Shown here: positions 1-10,235 of the stretch, piece by piece
Numbering within the stretch: the first letter of the stretch is position 1
How the letters are laid out: every line of letters begins with the position of its first letter
Assembly (NCBI GenBank): GCA_963576785.1
Contig: OY756148.1
Coordinates: 496,001-560,000, forward strand
Direction: 5' to 3'
Length of the DNA stretch: 64,000 nucleotides
From: Chlorophyllum brunneum
Lineage: Eukaryota > Basidiomycota > Agaricomycetes > Agaricales > Agaricaceae
Made by a program: the position numbers and the translations under genes
Notes under the pieces: generated by a model
Databases searched by the model: none
What the model was told of the DNA's origin: nothing
What the model saw: only the letters and a program-made list of their open reading frames with translations

Positions 1-1699
1 GATGAACATACACTGGCAAGACTGATGAGAGAATATCATTCCTCCCCCCACCGACTTCATATCAAGAATTTCACAGAGGTTCAGAAGAAGAAGACACTTG
101 GAGCTGTGATGGATGTTTCACACCCCACCCCCGAGACTTGTTATGTAGAATCTTTTAACTCTGTTTCCAAAACTCTCTGGCCCGGACGTAGGTTACTTGA
201 CTGCTTCTATACTAATGTATCATTTATAGGATTCAACTGGGACAACCCCCACCTCTCCAAGACATGTCACAACGAATGTGACAACAGACTTCAAATCCAT
301 AATCATAGGCATGGATGGCTCAGTCCATCCTAACCCCAACCTGTTTGCTAGCTAATTCACAGCAGTGGCTACTATTTGACACTTAGATGGAGGAAGCTCT
401 ATCATGAAGAGACTCGGAGGAACAACATCTACCGACACTGAACTAGTGGCACAATACCTGGGAATTACCAAGGTACTTGCTACCGTCGATTATGAACGAG
501 TTGAGCACATCCATGTGTTCACTGACTCCCTCACAGCCTCTAGGCTTTTACTCAACTGCTTGCCACACTCCTGCCAGCAACAATCCATCCTCACTTCGAA
601 AGCACTTCTGACTTGGTTCAACAAGTCCGACCAATACTGCCTTTCCTTTTACCACACTCTGTCCAAGTGTAAATATGGGATCCAGAAAGCCACACACAAC
701 TGGATCCAAACTATTGCCTGGCCCAATTGGGGTCGAAATCACCGCATTCCTAACTCTATTGCCTACCTATGCAAGAAGTCCACCAAACATGCCATTCAAA
801 CATGGCAGGCCATGTTTGGGTTCAAGAAATACAGTGGTAGCTCCTTTCTCCACCTCCCGGTGTGAGTGAACAGGGCCTCTGCTTTACCATCGCACATCAA
901 ATCTGGCCCTTAGATACAAGAATGTGGATACCAACCATAGCTCTTCACAAGAGCTTGTCGCACTATCCTATATCATGCCCCAATTGGAGAGTACCGTCTC
1001 AGGTTCTTCCCTAATGAGGATTTATCTTGTCACCACTGCAACAATCAACTGGTTCAGACCAGGTCACACATCCTTTATTGGTGTCAGCATTTCAATCACC
1101 ACTATGGTGTTGACACCATCAAGAAGTTTGCCAACTTCCTATATTGCAACTCTGCTACTTTCAGCTTCCCTCCAGAGCCTGATCGCCCTTGTATCCATAC
1201 TGGTTCAATACCCCTGTTACATCATCGTCAAGCCCATCAGAGGTTTGGGTCTGTGCCTGCATGAGTCCTTTCATCTTTTAAATTTTTCTTGTGCTTCCCC
1301 GGTTATGGACTTCAAATTCATTTTTCTATCTCTCAACTCCTGCTTGTCTACTATTTTTATTGTAGTTTTCATTCAACATCCATCTTTTCCATGGTGTCTG
1401 GGTAAATGCCCCTCCATACACTAGTACCATTTGTTGTTTCCCCTTGTGTTTGCAAGTAGATAGTTTCTTTTCTATCAATTTCTCTCTCTCACTCTCTCTT
1501 TCTCTCGAACTCCTTCTTTCCTTTTTTCCACTGTTCAACTTAGGTACCAAATATCTCTCTAGTGTATGAGCTAGATGGCATTGAGTCTCATAGGGTTAGT
1601 GTACTTTTAGTTTACTTTCCTTGCTCTGAACATTCTGTATGTTCTACCTCTGTATGTATGTACATGCAGACTGTGACCGAGTACCACTATATAAATTGT

Positions 1700-1730
<31 letters not shown>
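1..1730 (+). mobile_element. LINE (non-LTR retrotransposon) L1, 3' part
   Basis: This is the 3' portion of a LINE whose 5' side lies outside the window. Translated pieces at 25-333 and 404-865 match the RNase H and C-terminal region of the better copy at 42411-45982 (for example HRLHIKNFTEVQKKKTLGAV, HVFTDSLTASRLLL and YHTLSKCKYGIQKATHNW). The RNase H signature is visible as MDGSVHPNPN (in a broken frame near 310) and FTDS. Several stops and frameshifts separate the pieces, so it is dead. It ends with the shared LINE 3' UTR (a CT-rich tract at 1480-1510, then the tail TATATAAATTGTTGA) and poly(A) at 1706-1730. The bases after the poly(A) belong to a gene relic, so the element inserted into that relic. 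Its target duplication cannot be seen because the left end is missing. Confidence 0.9.
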
Positions 1731-1816
1731 GAAATGACACTCTTTGACTTAATGAGATATATGGATGCTCCTATTCCTACTCCTCAAACCACTTGTGTTT
1801 TGGTAAGTGAGAGACC
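1731..1816 (+). pseudogene. Left part of gene relic split by the copia element
   Basis: This short stretch reads in frame MRYMDAPIPTPQTTCVLVSE and continues across the target duplication into 9137-9262, past the copia insertion. It closely resembles residues encoded inside the copia polyprotein itself at 3505-3670 (MRHMDAPRPVPAPAPPTTHV). So the target was a paralogue of a sequence that the transposon also carries. The left end is cut by LINE L1. The function of the original protein is not recognised. Confidence 0.7.
1812..1816 (+). repeat. Target-site duplication AGACC of the copia element (left copy)
   Basis: AGACC lies directly before the TG of the 5' LTR and recurs at 9137-9141 directly after the CA of the 3' LTR. 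A perfect 5-bp duplication is the usual product of Ty1/copia integrase and fixes both element ends. Confidence 0.95.
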
Positions 1817-2387
1817 TGTTGAAGTTTTGGACATATTCTAGAAATAGACTGTGAAGTCATTATGATAATAATAGACTGATCCATTACTTTCCAGTAACTT
1901 TATTCCATAGTAACTTCCTATGAGTTGCTCTGTATACAATGAGAGTCATAAGTACTTGATAGATTATTCTACATAGTACCAATGACTAGATACTACATTC
2001 CGCAGTACTCTGCAGGCACTACGCTGCAGTTAAAGGGAGTCATAAGGAACAATCCATGCATTACTAGTATTTTATGTAGTATGACTCACCTATGTTTCAA
2101 TGTGTATATAAACCCCATGTAGCAGACCTAGTTCTGCATCTTGTTCAATCAAACAACCTCTTCATCATTGCCTATCTCTTTGAGTACAATACCAGCATCA
2201 ATTTAATCGACTTTGACCTCTACGCCTTTGACACCAACTGCTTTATCAATAATATCTGTCTATCCGAATTACCTTTCTACAGGTATCAGATAGAAGCTTA
2301 TTATCTCAGTGAGTAGATCCTATGTTCTCTCCCACTGCATTTACTGCTGCCCCCAGCAAACAACTTGTTACAGTCATTTCCTCAACA
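1817..2387 (+). repeat. 5' LTR of copia element (571 bp)
   Basis: It starts TGTTGAAGTTTTGG and ends CCTCAACA. The same length and sequence recur at 8566-9136 with only transitions between them. A TATA-like run GTATATAAACC lies near 2103-2113 and would serve as core promoter. A short frame at 2092-2316 is present in both LTRs and is simply LTR sequence. Confidence 0.95.
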
Positions 2388-2402
2388 GGTTATGGGCCCC
2401 GG
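2388..2402 (+). promoter_or_regulatory. Primer-binding site, initiator-Met half-tRNA type
   Basis: GGTTATGGGCCCCGG directly abuts the 5' LTR. GGTTATGGGCCC is the complement of the anticodon-arm end of initiator tRNA-Met (GGGCCCATAACC), the same internal-tRNA primer known for Drosophila copia. The tRNA fragment itself is not in this window, so the pairing rests on family knowledge. Confidence 0.75.
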
Positions 2403-2549
2403 TAGCCTTACCGATGGTTAAACCATTATCATCCCCTCTAAAACCGAGATAAGATGATAGGGCTTTACCTGACAGAGTTATCCTTGTATTTTGATCATTG
2501 CTGATACGAGAATTTTCTTCTAGAAAGAAATACACTTGACAAAGATATT

Positions 2550-3489
2550 ATGTCTACCAATAATATCGTTGCTGGTTTACCTAAGCTCAATGGGCCTAAG
2601 AACTATGTGTTCTGGTCTAGAAGGCTTCAAGATGCCCTAACCCTCATTTCTGTTACTGGTTCTGACCAGTCTGGATGGACTGTGACAAACCAGGACCTCT
2701 CCCCTAAAAATCCTGCCACTTTAACAGAGGAGGATAGAAGGAGAGAACAATTGAGAGGTTAGGCATTGGCTGTTATGAATGGCACTTTACCTGATTCCCT
2801 GTTACTCCATGGACATGATGCTCCTGAATTCCTTTGGAATGACTTGAAAACCTGCTTTGGGACACCTTCTCCTGCTGTGGTATATTCAATTCTCCAAAGG
2901 ATGCTGCAAAAGCACATCTCTGGGAATCAAGATCCAGCAATGGATCTAGCTGAATTGAGAACATTGGCTTCTCAATTAGAAACAGCTAAGGTAAAATTAC
3001 CAGAAGTTCTTGGCACGATGATTGCTTTGAATGCATTACCACCCGATTGGAATGCAGTGGCACAAACAACATTGGCAAATAATAACAATGTTGTAGATAT
3101 GACCTGGGAGGTAGTTCAGCAGGCTATAAATACTGAGTGGTCAAGACATAAAGAAACAAGATCTAACATGTCTAACCAACAAACATCTTTTGCCACTACT
3201 ACTAACTACCAAGCTTGCCCTCAGGGCAACTTCCCCAGGACTCACCCTGGACTACCCTGGAACCACTTCCACCCTGGAGGCAATACCAGGGCCCAGCCTG
3301 CAAGAGGACCTTGCCACCCTGCCAATTCGAGTGGGCAGCCCCCTCAGCCTTCTCCTCCTACTCCTACCTGGATTAATGTCCAGAAGAAGAAGAAGAAGCC
3401 CAAGAAGCACCAGGGTAAACCTCAGGCCCACATGGCGGGCTTCACTGCTGCCACAGAACTGGTGGTCTGTCGCTTTACTGGTCTAGGGA
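2550..3489 (+). pseudogene. Copia Gag region
   Basis: The frame opens with MSTNNIVAGLPKLNGPKNYV, a typical copia Gag start (a substrate-like W-centred N-terminus, here FWSRRLQDAL). It continues with the helical Gag core (ILQRMLQKH, MDLAELRTLASQLE, ALNALPPDWNAV). A TAG at 2760-2762 interrupts it, but the frame downstream is unchanged. The usual CX2CX4HX4C zinc knuckle is not seen. Instead there is a proline-rich stretch and a strongly basic patch, QKKKKKPKKHQGK, near 3380-3420. Gag would form the particle and bind RNA; the basic patch may replace the knuckle, which is inference. Confidence 0.85.
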
Positions 3490-4770
3490 TGACCCCCTTC
3501 AACCTGATGAGGCATATGGACGCACCTCGACCTGTTCCTGCTCCTGCTCCTCCGACCACTCATGTATTAGTGAGTGAGAGACCAAAGCCTCTTACTTGGG
3601 TTAATCCCAAGAAGGTCCAGCAGGCACGAGAGAATGCTTGTGCTGAGCTCGAAAAGAAGGTGCATGCTGAAGCATGAAACTTATGTTTCACTGCCCTCCT
3701 TGAGAACTCACTGCGGATTCAACAGGTGATCACTTGGCGTGACCGCGTCACTGGTCCTTTGCCCATGCAAATGGCAAAGAAACGTGCCCTGGATCATTAT
3801 GATCGACGGATGCATGAGGTCTCTCATCCCCGTGCCCAACAAGGACAATTGGTGACACCTCCTGGTGTACCTTTGGTTCCTTCTGGTCACCCCCCAGGTT
3901 ATACCTGTGAGGGACACACGAGGGTGAGTAAATGGTTCCTAAAGCATAGTAACCCCGATATTAACACGACACGTGTCCACTTCTCTTTCCTCTTACCCCT
4001 TGGTTTGCCATACACCTTATTGGTTTCTCCCAAATTTGGTACGAAAATTAATTTGGCTATACACCATGTGGTAAAAATCCCAAGCATGGACTCTGTTGCC
4101 CGGGGTGACTCGCTTGAACCTGGAGAGGTTCAGCCATTCTATCTTCCTCCTTGGGAGGAAATAGTAGCTCCAGCTGTCAGGACCTATGATAAGAAGTTCC
4201 CTCCTCTTCCTCGGGCCTCCCCTCCAACAGGGCGATTCCAGAGTAAGAAATACTCTCTTACTCAGAAAAACAAGACCACTTACAGGCAACCTGCCACACT
4301 TACAGTGTTAGTAGACGAAGCCTTCAAGCGGCTTGAGGGCAAGAAGGAGGTTGACAACCTCATGGTGCGGGCTCAGGATGTCGCCTACAACATCTGCGAC
4401 CTTAGGAACCCTGCAAATGTCACAGGACCCTCTTCTGGGCCTCTTCCAAAGTCTCCAAAGTCTGAACCATTTGCTTTGGCACCTCAATCTGAGGTGTCTC
4501 TTGGACTTTTGTTGACCAACTATGGAAGTGACTTCAAAAAGAAGGGAGGAGCTGGGTACGTGATCAATTCGATCTCAGATACTCTTACTAACCCTGATAC
4601 ACAGTCCTGTCACCAATATGCCGACTGGCCGTCTTCACAAGAAGAAGGGCAAGGGCAAGGGAAAGGGATGTCGGGGGCTAGGCATATAGATACGCTATCA
4701 GAATATTTAGGATCCCATAACAATGTATTTACGAGCGAATGGATAAATGAGAAGTGTTTTAACACTTCTC
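3490..4770 (+). pseudogene. Extra segment between copia Gag and protease, paralogous to the target gene
   Basis: In the same frame as Gag but with a TGA at 3675-3677, about 420 residues separate Gag from the protease. The first 55 or so (MRHMDAPRP... to ...AENLCF) match the gene relic flanking the element (1731-1816 and 9137-9262). The remainder includes ITWRDRVTGPLPMQMAKKRA, LEPGEVQPFYLPPWEEIVAP and a basic low-complexity end, and I recognise no domain in it. Standard copia proteins have only a short linker and a zinc knuckle here. The segment may be a captured host sequence, or the flanking relic may be a piece of a related element. Confidence 0.6.
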
Positions 4771-6250
4771 AACTTTTTTGTTTCTCCACACGCATGCCTG
4801 ATCAGTTTTTAAGAGTACCGGATCAAATTAGATCTCGATTGCTAAGCAATGATCAAATTATAATGCCACTAGAAGAATATAGTGATGTATGGTTATTAGA
4901 CTCAAGGGCATCATGTCATTATACCCCTTATGCAGAAGACTTTATCAACTTCGAAGAACTCGAAGTTTCGATCCCAATTAAAACTGTAGGAGCACAAGGC
5001 CCCTACCTTAATGCAGTTGGTCTTGGCGCAGTTATGCTTAAGCATAGAGTCTATAACGGGAAGACTGACAGCATTCAACTAATGCAGATATTAATATATC
5101 CAGTCTTCCTTCTAAAAGGAACCTCTGAACGACTAATGTCAGTGGGACAGTTATGCCAAGATGGCAAAACTGTTAGAACAGATGCCAACAAAGGAAATGC
5201 TATTCTTCAAGCATATCCTTCAGCAAGTTGTAACACTACTTTACATTTTGTTAATACCAAAATTGTACATTCAGAACATGCAGCTATGGCTACGGATCCA
5301 ATCGTTGGCTACAAAGTTATACATGCGAGATTAGGACATCCCTCTAATCGTATCCTCAATCATTTTGAGAAAAATACAATTGGGTTTACTCCGGTGCAGA
5401 TTCCCGAGCAGAAAACAGTCTGTGACGGTTGTGCCAAGGGAAAGATGCACCAGAAACCCTTTAGAGAGAACCCTGCATATGCAAAGTGTCCATTCGAAAG
5501 AATTCACTCAGATTTAGTTGAACTTCTGATTCTTTCTTACTATAAATTTAAATGGGTCATGACCATAATGGATGACTTTTCCTCTCATGGATGGATTCAC
5601 TTCCTCTATAAGAAATCAGAAGCAGCAGAAGAAATGAAAAATTTCATTGCCTTAATTCAGACTCAATACAAGACTAAATTAAAATATCTCTGCACTGATA
5701 GAGGAGGAGAGTATGCAACTGATGAGTTACAATCTCATTTGTGCTCATTAGGGATTATACATGAGACTAGTGCACTGCACATACACTAACAAAACGGTCG
5801 AGTGGAACACTTGAACCGAACTTTGATGGATAAAGCAGAAGCCATGAGGCATCATGCTTGTATTCCTGACGGTTGGTGGGAGTTTTCTATAGATTATGTG
5901 ATACATATCTATAATAAAACACCAGTATCACAGCTCATGTGGAAAACACCTTATGAAGTGTTGAATCAGAAGATTCCAGACATTTCCAAAGAGAGAGTCT
6001 TTGGCTGCGGTGCTTATGTCTTTCTCCCAAAAGAGATAAGAGACAATAAACTGACAGCGAAGTCAGAACTTATGATTTTCCTTGGTTGGACATTAGATAG
6101 GAAAAACTATCATTTCATGAGGCACCTAAATGGAAATGTAATCTATACATCTCCAACAGCCGTATTCAGCGAAGAACACTTCCCTAAATGTATTGGGAAG
6201 AAGCCAGAAGAACGGATGAACCAACCATCATCTTCTACTTCTCAAAGCAC
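4771..6250 (+). pseudogene. Copia protease and integrase region
   Basis: The protease motif is LLDSRASCHYT near 4895. The family has D-S-G, so G has become R by a G-to-A change, which should inactivate it. Integrase follows: the zinc-binding HARLGHPSNRIL...CDGCAKGKMH at 5320-5450, then the catalytic Asp in IHSDLVE (5505), the second Asp in CTDRGGEY (5695) and the Glu in NGRVEHLNRT (about 5800). A TAA at 5787-5789 replaces the Gln of the usual Q-Q-N-G just before the catalytic Glu. The C-terminal part GAYVFLPKEIR...FLGW (6010-6090) is the usual copia integrase tail. Confidence 0.9.
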
Positions 6251-6959
6251 ACCTTTGGAAGTTATTGTCTTCCATGCTCCAGATCCATCTACTGGTTTAC
6301 CTTTTGATAGACCACCAAGTCCTATACCCCAAACTTCTCCCGAAAGTTCTCCGGAAGATAGGACTTATAGATCTGTTCATGGACAAATTCCAACTCCTTT
6401 CCCTGAACCTAAAAAGAATAAAGGAAAAGGAAAAGCACCAAATATCGATACCAATGTTCAGGAGGAGTGGGATGATATTTTGCAAAACATTCTCTTTCCA
6501 CCAAGAGAAGCACAAACACCAGAAGACAATGACAGTGATGGATTATCATATGCTGATCCACCTAATCACCCTGAAGGTCAGAACCATCCACCTTCTCAAA
6601 GAGATGATCCAGATGTACAACTGTTCATACCCTATACCCCTGTCGAAGATGATTGGGATGCAGGTCCTTCTGTACCACGAGGTCACTCAGATCAAATACC
6701 GGTTCCTGAAATACCTCAGAGACTGCAAGGAACTGGGAAAGTACCTGAACGTCTAGGAAACTTCTATGGTTCTACAAAATATCCAACCAAAATTCTCCAG
6801 GAATATGAGATGTTCCAACCTCCTAAGTCAAAGTTGATAAGTTCTACGAGTAGACTTGTTAGACAAATTCAATCAGAGGCTTCCAAACCTGGAATAATCG
6901 ATAGACATTCTCAGCATGAAGCTTCTACATTAGAAGACTTATGCAGAAAAGGAGGAGTA
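6251..6959 (+). pseudogene. Copia integrase-RT linker
   Basis: An open, Pro-, Ser- and Asp-rich low-complexity stretch in the gag-pol frame joins the integrase tail to the RT. It has no recognisable domain; linkers of this composition are normal at this point in copia polyproteins. The overlapping frame at 6265-6756 is a shadow. Confidence 0.7.
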
Positions 6960-8503
6960 GGGATGATCGATTATCTGTGCGCTCAAAAAGTTGAATCACC
7001 ATTAGTTCCTATTTCTTTCAAGGATCTAGATCGACTACCATCAGAAGAGAAATCTAAATGGTAGAAAGCATGCTTAGAAGAGTTAAATTCACTCAGAGAA
7101 AGACATGTTTATGACTTAGCTAAACTTCTACCTAGAAGAAAAGCAGTCAAAAATAGATAGGTCTTCACACCCAAATCAGATGGTCAATACCGTGCTTGAC
7201 TAGTAGCAAAAGGATTCTCTCAGATAGAGGGAATCAATTATGATGAACTATTTTCACCAGTAGTCCGTTATGAGACAGCACGACTCATATTTGCAGTCAC
7301 TGCCCTCAACAATTGGGAGATGCTCAGTTTAGATGTTAAAACTGCTTATCTCTATGGAAAACTGGATGAAGAACTCTATATGGAACTTCCAGAAGGTTTC
7401 AATACAGGTCGTGGTAATATGGTTTGGAGATTAAACCAAGCCATTTATGGACTAAAGCAATCTGGATGACAATGGTGGAAGGAATTGACTAAGTCAATAA
7501 CTGACCTAGGATTTGTCCAATCCAAACTAGATGCTGGAGTCTATTATTACTACAACTCTGAAACCAAAGAGCTTATTATAGCTCTGGTCTATGTAGATGA
7601 CTCAATGTTTGTGGGAATTAGAGGCTCTAGACTTCTACATGAGAAGCGAGCACTCTTTATGAAGAAATGGGAATGCCGAGACCTTGGTCTAACCAAAGAG
7701 TTTCTTGGCATGAAAATTTTGCGAAATCCTATAAACTGATAGACCAAATAGATTATCTAGGAAAAGTCCTTGATCAATTTAAAGTGATTGGAAAGAAAGA
7801 AATCCCATTACCAAATGGATTTATCTTCGAATCCAATACAGGAAAAGCGACACCTGACTTCATAAAGAGGTACCAACAGTTAGTAGGATCAGTTATGTAT
7901 CTGATGATAGGCAGTCGGCCCAACATAGCCTTTGCCACTGTCAAATTATCACAACATATGACCAACCCTACTAAAGCACATTATAATGCAGGCCTACATT
8001 TGCTAAAGTATCTTAATGCTACTTGCAAATATAGAATTACCTATAATGGGAGTTCTATGCAAGGCCTTAATGTCTTTTCCGACTCTGATTGGGCTAGTGA
8101 TCCAATTAGTCATAAATCTATAACTGGATATTTCTGTTTATTAGCTAGTGGAGCAATCACTTGGTTAAGTAGAAAATAGAAAACCATTGCATTATCTTCC
8201 ACTGAAGCCGAATATATGGCTTTGTCAGATTGCAGTCGACAACTTGTTTGGACTGTCAATTTGTTGGAAGAAATTGGTATCCGATCATTGGCCCCTTATC
8301 TCTTCAGTGATAATGAGAACTCAATATTTTGGGCCAAAAATCCAGTAACAGAAAAACGATCAAAACATGTTGACATCAAATACCATTACATTTGTGATTT
8401 GGTAGAAGACGGAAAGATTGAAATATTCTCTGTGAAAGGCATGGAAAACCCTGCCGATATTCTTACAAAAAATTTAGACAAAATAAAATTCAATCTATTC
8501 TGA
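6960..8503 (+). pseudogene. Copia reverse transcriptase and RNase H
   Basis: RT is recognised by WKACLEELNSL-like text after a TAG at 7062, VAKGFSQIEGINYDELFSPV, LDVKTAYLYGKLDEELYME, NQAIYGLKQSG and the catalytic YVDDSMFVG (about 7590). RNase H is recognised by YLMIGSRPNIAFA, FSDSDWASDPISHKSITGY, LSSTEAEYMAL and the C-terminal tail ENPADILTKNL, and ends at 8503. Stops occur where family members have W, R, R and Q (7160, 7198, 7467, 8177), and a one-base frameshift lies near 7730. The element cannot make a working enzyme. Confidence 0.93.
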
Positions 8504-8553
8504 CCTTACCTTGGCTTGACGTTTGAGTAATTAAAAACTCCACATCAATATAG

Positions 8554-8565
8554 AACAAGGAGGAG
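8554..8565 (+). promoter_or_regulatory. Polypurine tract of copia element
   Basis: The purine-rich AACAAGGAGGAG directly abuts the 3' LTR, where plus-strand DNA synthesis is primed in LTR elements. Confidence 0.7.
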
Positions 8566-9136
8566 TGTTGAAGTTTTGGACATATTCTAGAAATAGACTA
8601 TGAAGTCATTATGATAATAATAGACTGATCCATTACTTTCCAGTAACTTTATTCCATAGTAACTTCCTATGAGTTGCTCTGTATATGATGAGAGTCATAA
8701 GTACTTGATAGATTATTCTACATAGTACCAATGACTAGATACTACATTCCGCAGTACTCCGCAGGTACTACGCTGCAGTTAAAGGGAGTCATAAGGAACA
8801 ATCCATGCATTACTAGTATTTTATGTAGTATGACTCGCCTATGTTTCAATGTGTATATAAACCCCATGTAGCAGACCTAGTTCTGCATCTTGTTCAATCA
8901 AACAACCTCTTCATCATTGCCTATCTCTTTGAGTACAACACCAGCATCAATTTAATCAACTTTGACCTCTATGCCTCTGACACCAACTGCTTTATCAATA
9001 ATATCTGTCTATCCGAATTACCTTTCTACAGGTATCAGATAGAAGCTTATTATCTCAGTGAGTAGACCTTATGTTCTCTCCTACTGTGTTTACTGCTGTC
9101 CCCAGCAAACAACTCGTTATGGTCATTTCCTCAACA
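8566..9136 (+). repeat. 3' LTR of copia element (571 bp)
   Basis: Same length and ends as 1817-2387 (TGTTGAAG...CTCAACA). It differs from the 5' LTR only by transitions (for example GACTGTGAAG versus GACTATGAAG) and is followed by the target duplication AGACC at 9137-9141. Confidence 0.95.
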
Positions 9137-9262
9137 AGACCAATATCTGTGACTTGGGTTAATCCCAAGAAGGTCCAGCAAGCATATGAGAACTCTTATG
9201 CTGCACTTGAAAGAAAGATGTGTGTTGAAGCTGAGAATTTATGCTTCAAGTGCAGATATTAA
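9137..9262 (+). pseudogene. Right part of gene relic split by the copia element
   Basis: It reads in frame with 1731-1816: ISVTWVNPKKVQQAYENSY, then AALERKMCVEAENLCFKCRY and a stop at 9260-9262. It parallels the copia-internal LTWVNPKKVQQARENACAEL closely, and homology stops after AENLCF. The product is unknown; the relic may derive from a host gene family or from another retroelement. Confidence 0.65.
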
Positions 9263-10179
9263 CAGTACTTGTCTACTCCAAATTTCTGAACTGTTTGATT
9301 CCAGTGTTTCAACAACAGCACTGTTGTTGTATGAAATGTAATACCAATGAATAGCAATGACCCCATTCTGGTGGTTGGAAACTAAACCATTCTATTTATT
9401 GTTGTTAAAACACTGCAAAGCAGTCTGACTGTAGCATGGCTGAAAGGAGTTGTAGCAAAAGGGAGGCAAGAATGGGGTGGTCTTGCCATAATGTGCAGGG
9501 TTCATTGGTTGGTCAGCCTGCCACAGTAAGTAATTCATCCTGAATTCTGTATTCTGGGATACATTTCATCTTCAATTATTCTCCGCCGACTACGAGCCTT
9601 GTTTATCTTACACTAAGTCCCGACTTAATTGTTCTATTTCAATTGCTCAAATGCACAGCCGGAGTTTCAGAACTTTCCCCCTTGAAGAGAATGTCAGTGG
9701 GTGGGGATTCTACCTGTTATTTGTTTATTGACCTATCAGAATGGAAACAAGTCATGTGTATTTCTGTGATTAATTGTGTGAACGTGGCGCTGAGTGGGTC
9801 CAAATAGCTGCTTTGCTTACTCTCTGAAGCACCACCAGCTGCAGTGGTAACTTGGTCATGTCGCGCAGTCGCATTATTGCCACCTCATTATCCAAGTCCT
9901 TTTACATATCAGCTTTCAAACGCGTAATTGTCTGTCTCCCGGGACTTCGAACGGCAAACAGTTTCCCTGCCAGCAGCTGTGGTCTGGGGACCCACAAAGC
10001 AATCACGTTGGCACCACGTAAGCGATCTTCTGCGTGGCAGGACTCATTCCTTCTCCTTCACCGAACGCACATCGCCTCTTTTTTGTCTCTTGGTATTGGT
10101 GGTTTCGCTCCACTAGGAATCTGACTTACCAAACCGGTTGGGGGTTCATCAAGAGCAGCTCTTCAGCCCACCATTTTCC
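9263..10179. other. Intergenic, no gene seen; upstream region of FunK1
   Basis: No convincing reading frame. Base composition changes from AT-rich transposon DNA to the more balanced composition of the host gene island after about 9800. It contains the left member of a 15-bp direct repeat (9416-9430). Confidence 0.5.
9416..9430 (+). repeat. 15-bp direct repeat flanking FunK1, left copy
   Basis: CAAAGCAGTCTGACT occurs here and again at 13593-13607, in the same orientation, about 0.8 kb upstream and 0.1 kb downstream of the FunK1 coding region. It may mark a past insertion or may be chance. Confidence 0.4.
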
Positions 10180-10186
10180 TATAAAT
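10180..10186 (+). promoter_or_regulatory. TATA box of FunK1 gene
   Basis: TATAAAT lies 56 bp before the chosen ATG at 10236. Transcription starting about 30 bp downstream would leave a short leader and would exclude the in-frame ATG at 10185, which lies inside the TATA region. Confidence 0.5.
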
Positions 10187-10235
10187 GCTGCTTGGTGCGC
10201 TGAACGTATACTTCACAGTTCTCTTCTATCTCACT

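Larger units (their letters stand above)
1817..9136 (+). mobile_element. Ty1/copia LTR retrotransposon, full length, decayed
   Basis: A complete copia element of about 7.3 kb. It has two 571-bp LTRs with TG...CA ends, a primer site, one long gag-pol frame, a polypurine tract and a 5-bp target duplication. The domain order Gag, protease, integrase, RT, RNase H is diagnostic of Ty1/copia. The frame starting at 2550 stays in register to about 7730 but is broken by stops at 2760, 3675, 5787 and 7062 and by others between 7140 and 7470. Most sit where the family has CGA, CAA or TGG, so they look like C-to-T or G-to-A changes. One frameshift near 7730 precedes the RNase H part. The two LTRs differ at roughly 17 positions by eye, all transitions. 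The element is old and cannot be autonomous. Confidence 0.95.

Noticed and set aside
1485..1510. CT-rich and C/T homopolymer runs (also near 38190-38260, 45735, 49290 and 53630) as possible CRISPR or regulatory arrays
   Set aside because: They are the conserved pyrimidine-rich part of the LINE 3' UTR, repeated because the LINE is repeated.
6265..6756. 163-codon frame in the copia linker
   Set aside because: It overlaps the established gag-pol frame in another phase, with low-complexity Met/Ile/Lys-rich content; a shadow.
10185..10235. Upstream in-frame ATG giving a hydrophobic leader (MLLGALNVYFTVLFYL) on FunK1
   Set aside because: It lies within the TATA-box region, and the ATG at 10236 starts a typical soluble FunK1 N-terminus; a signal peptide would not suit this kinase family.
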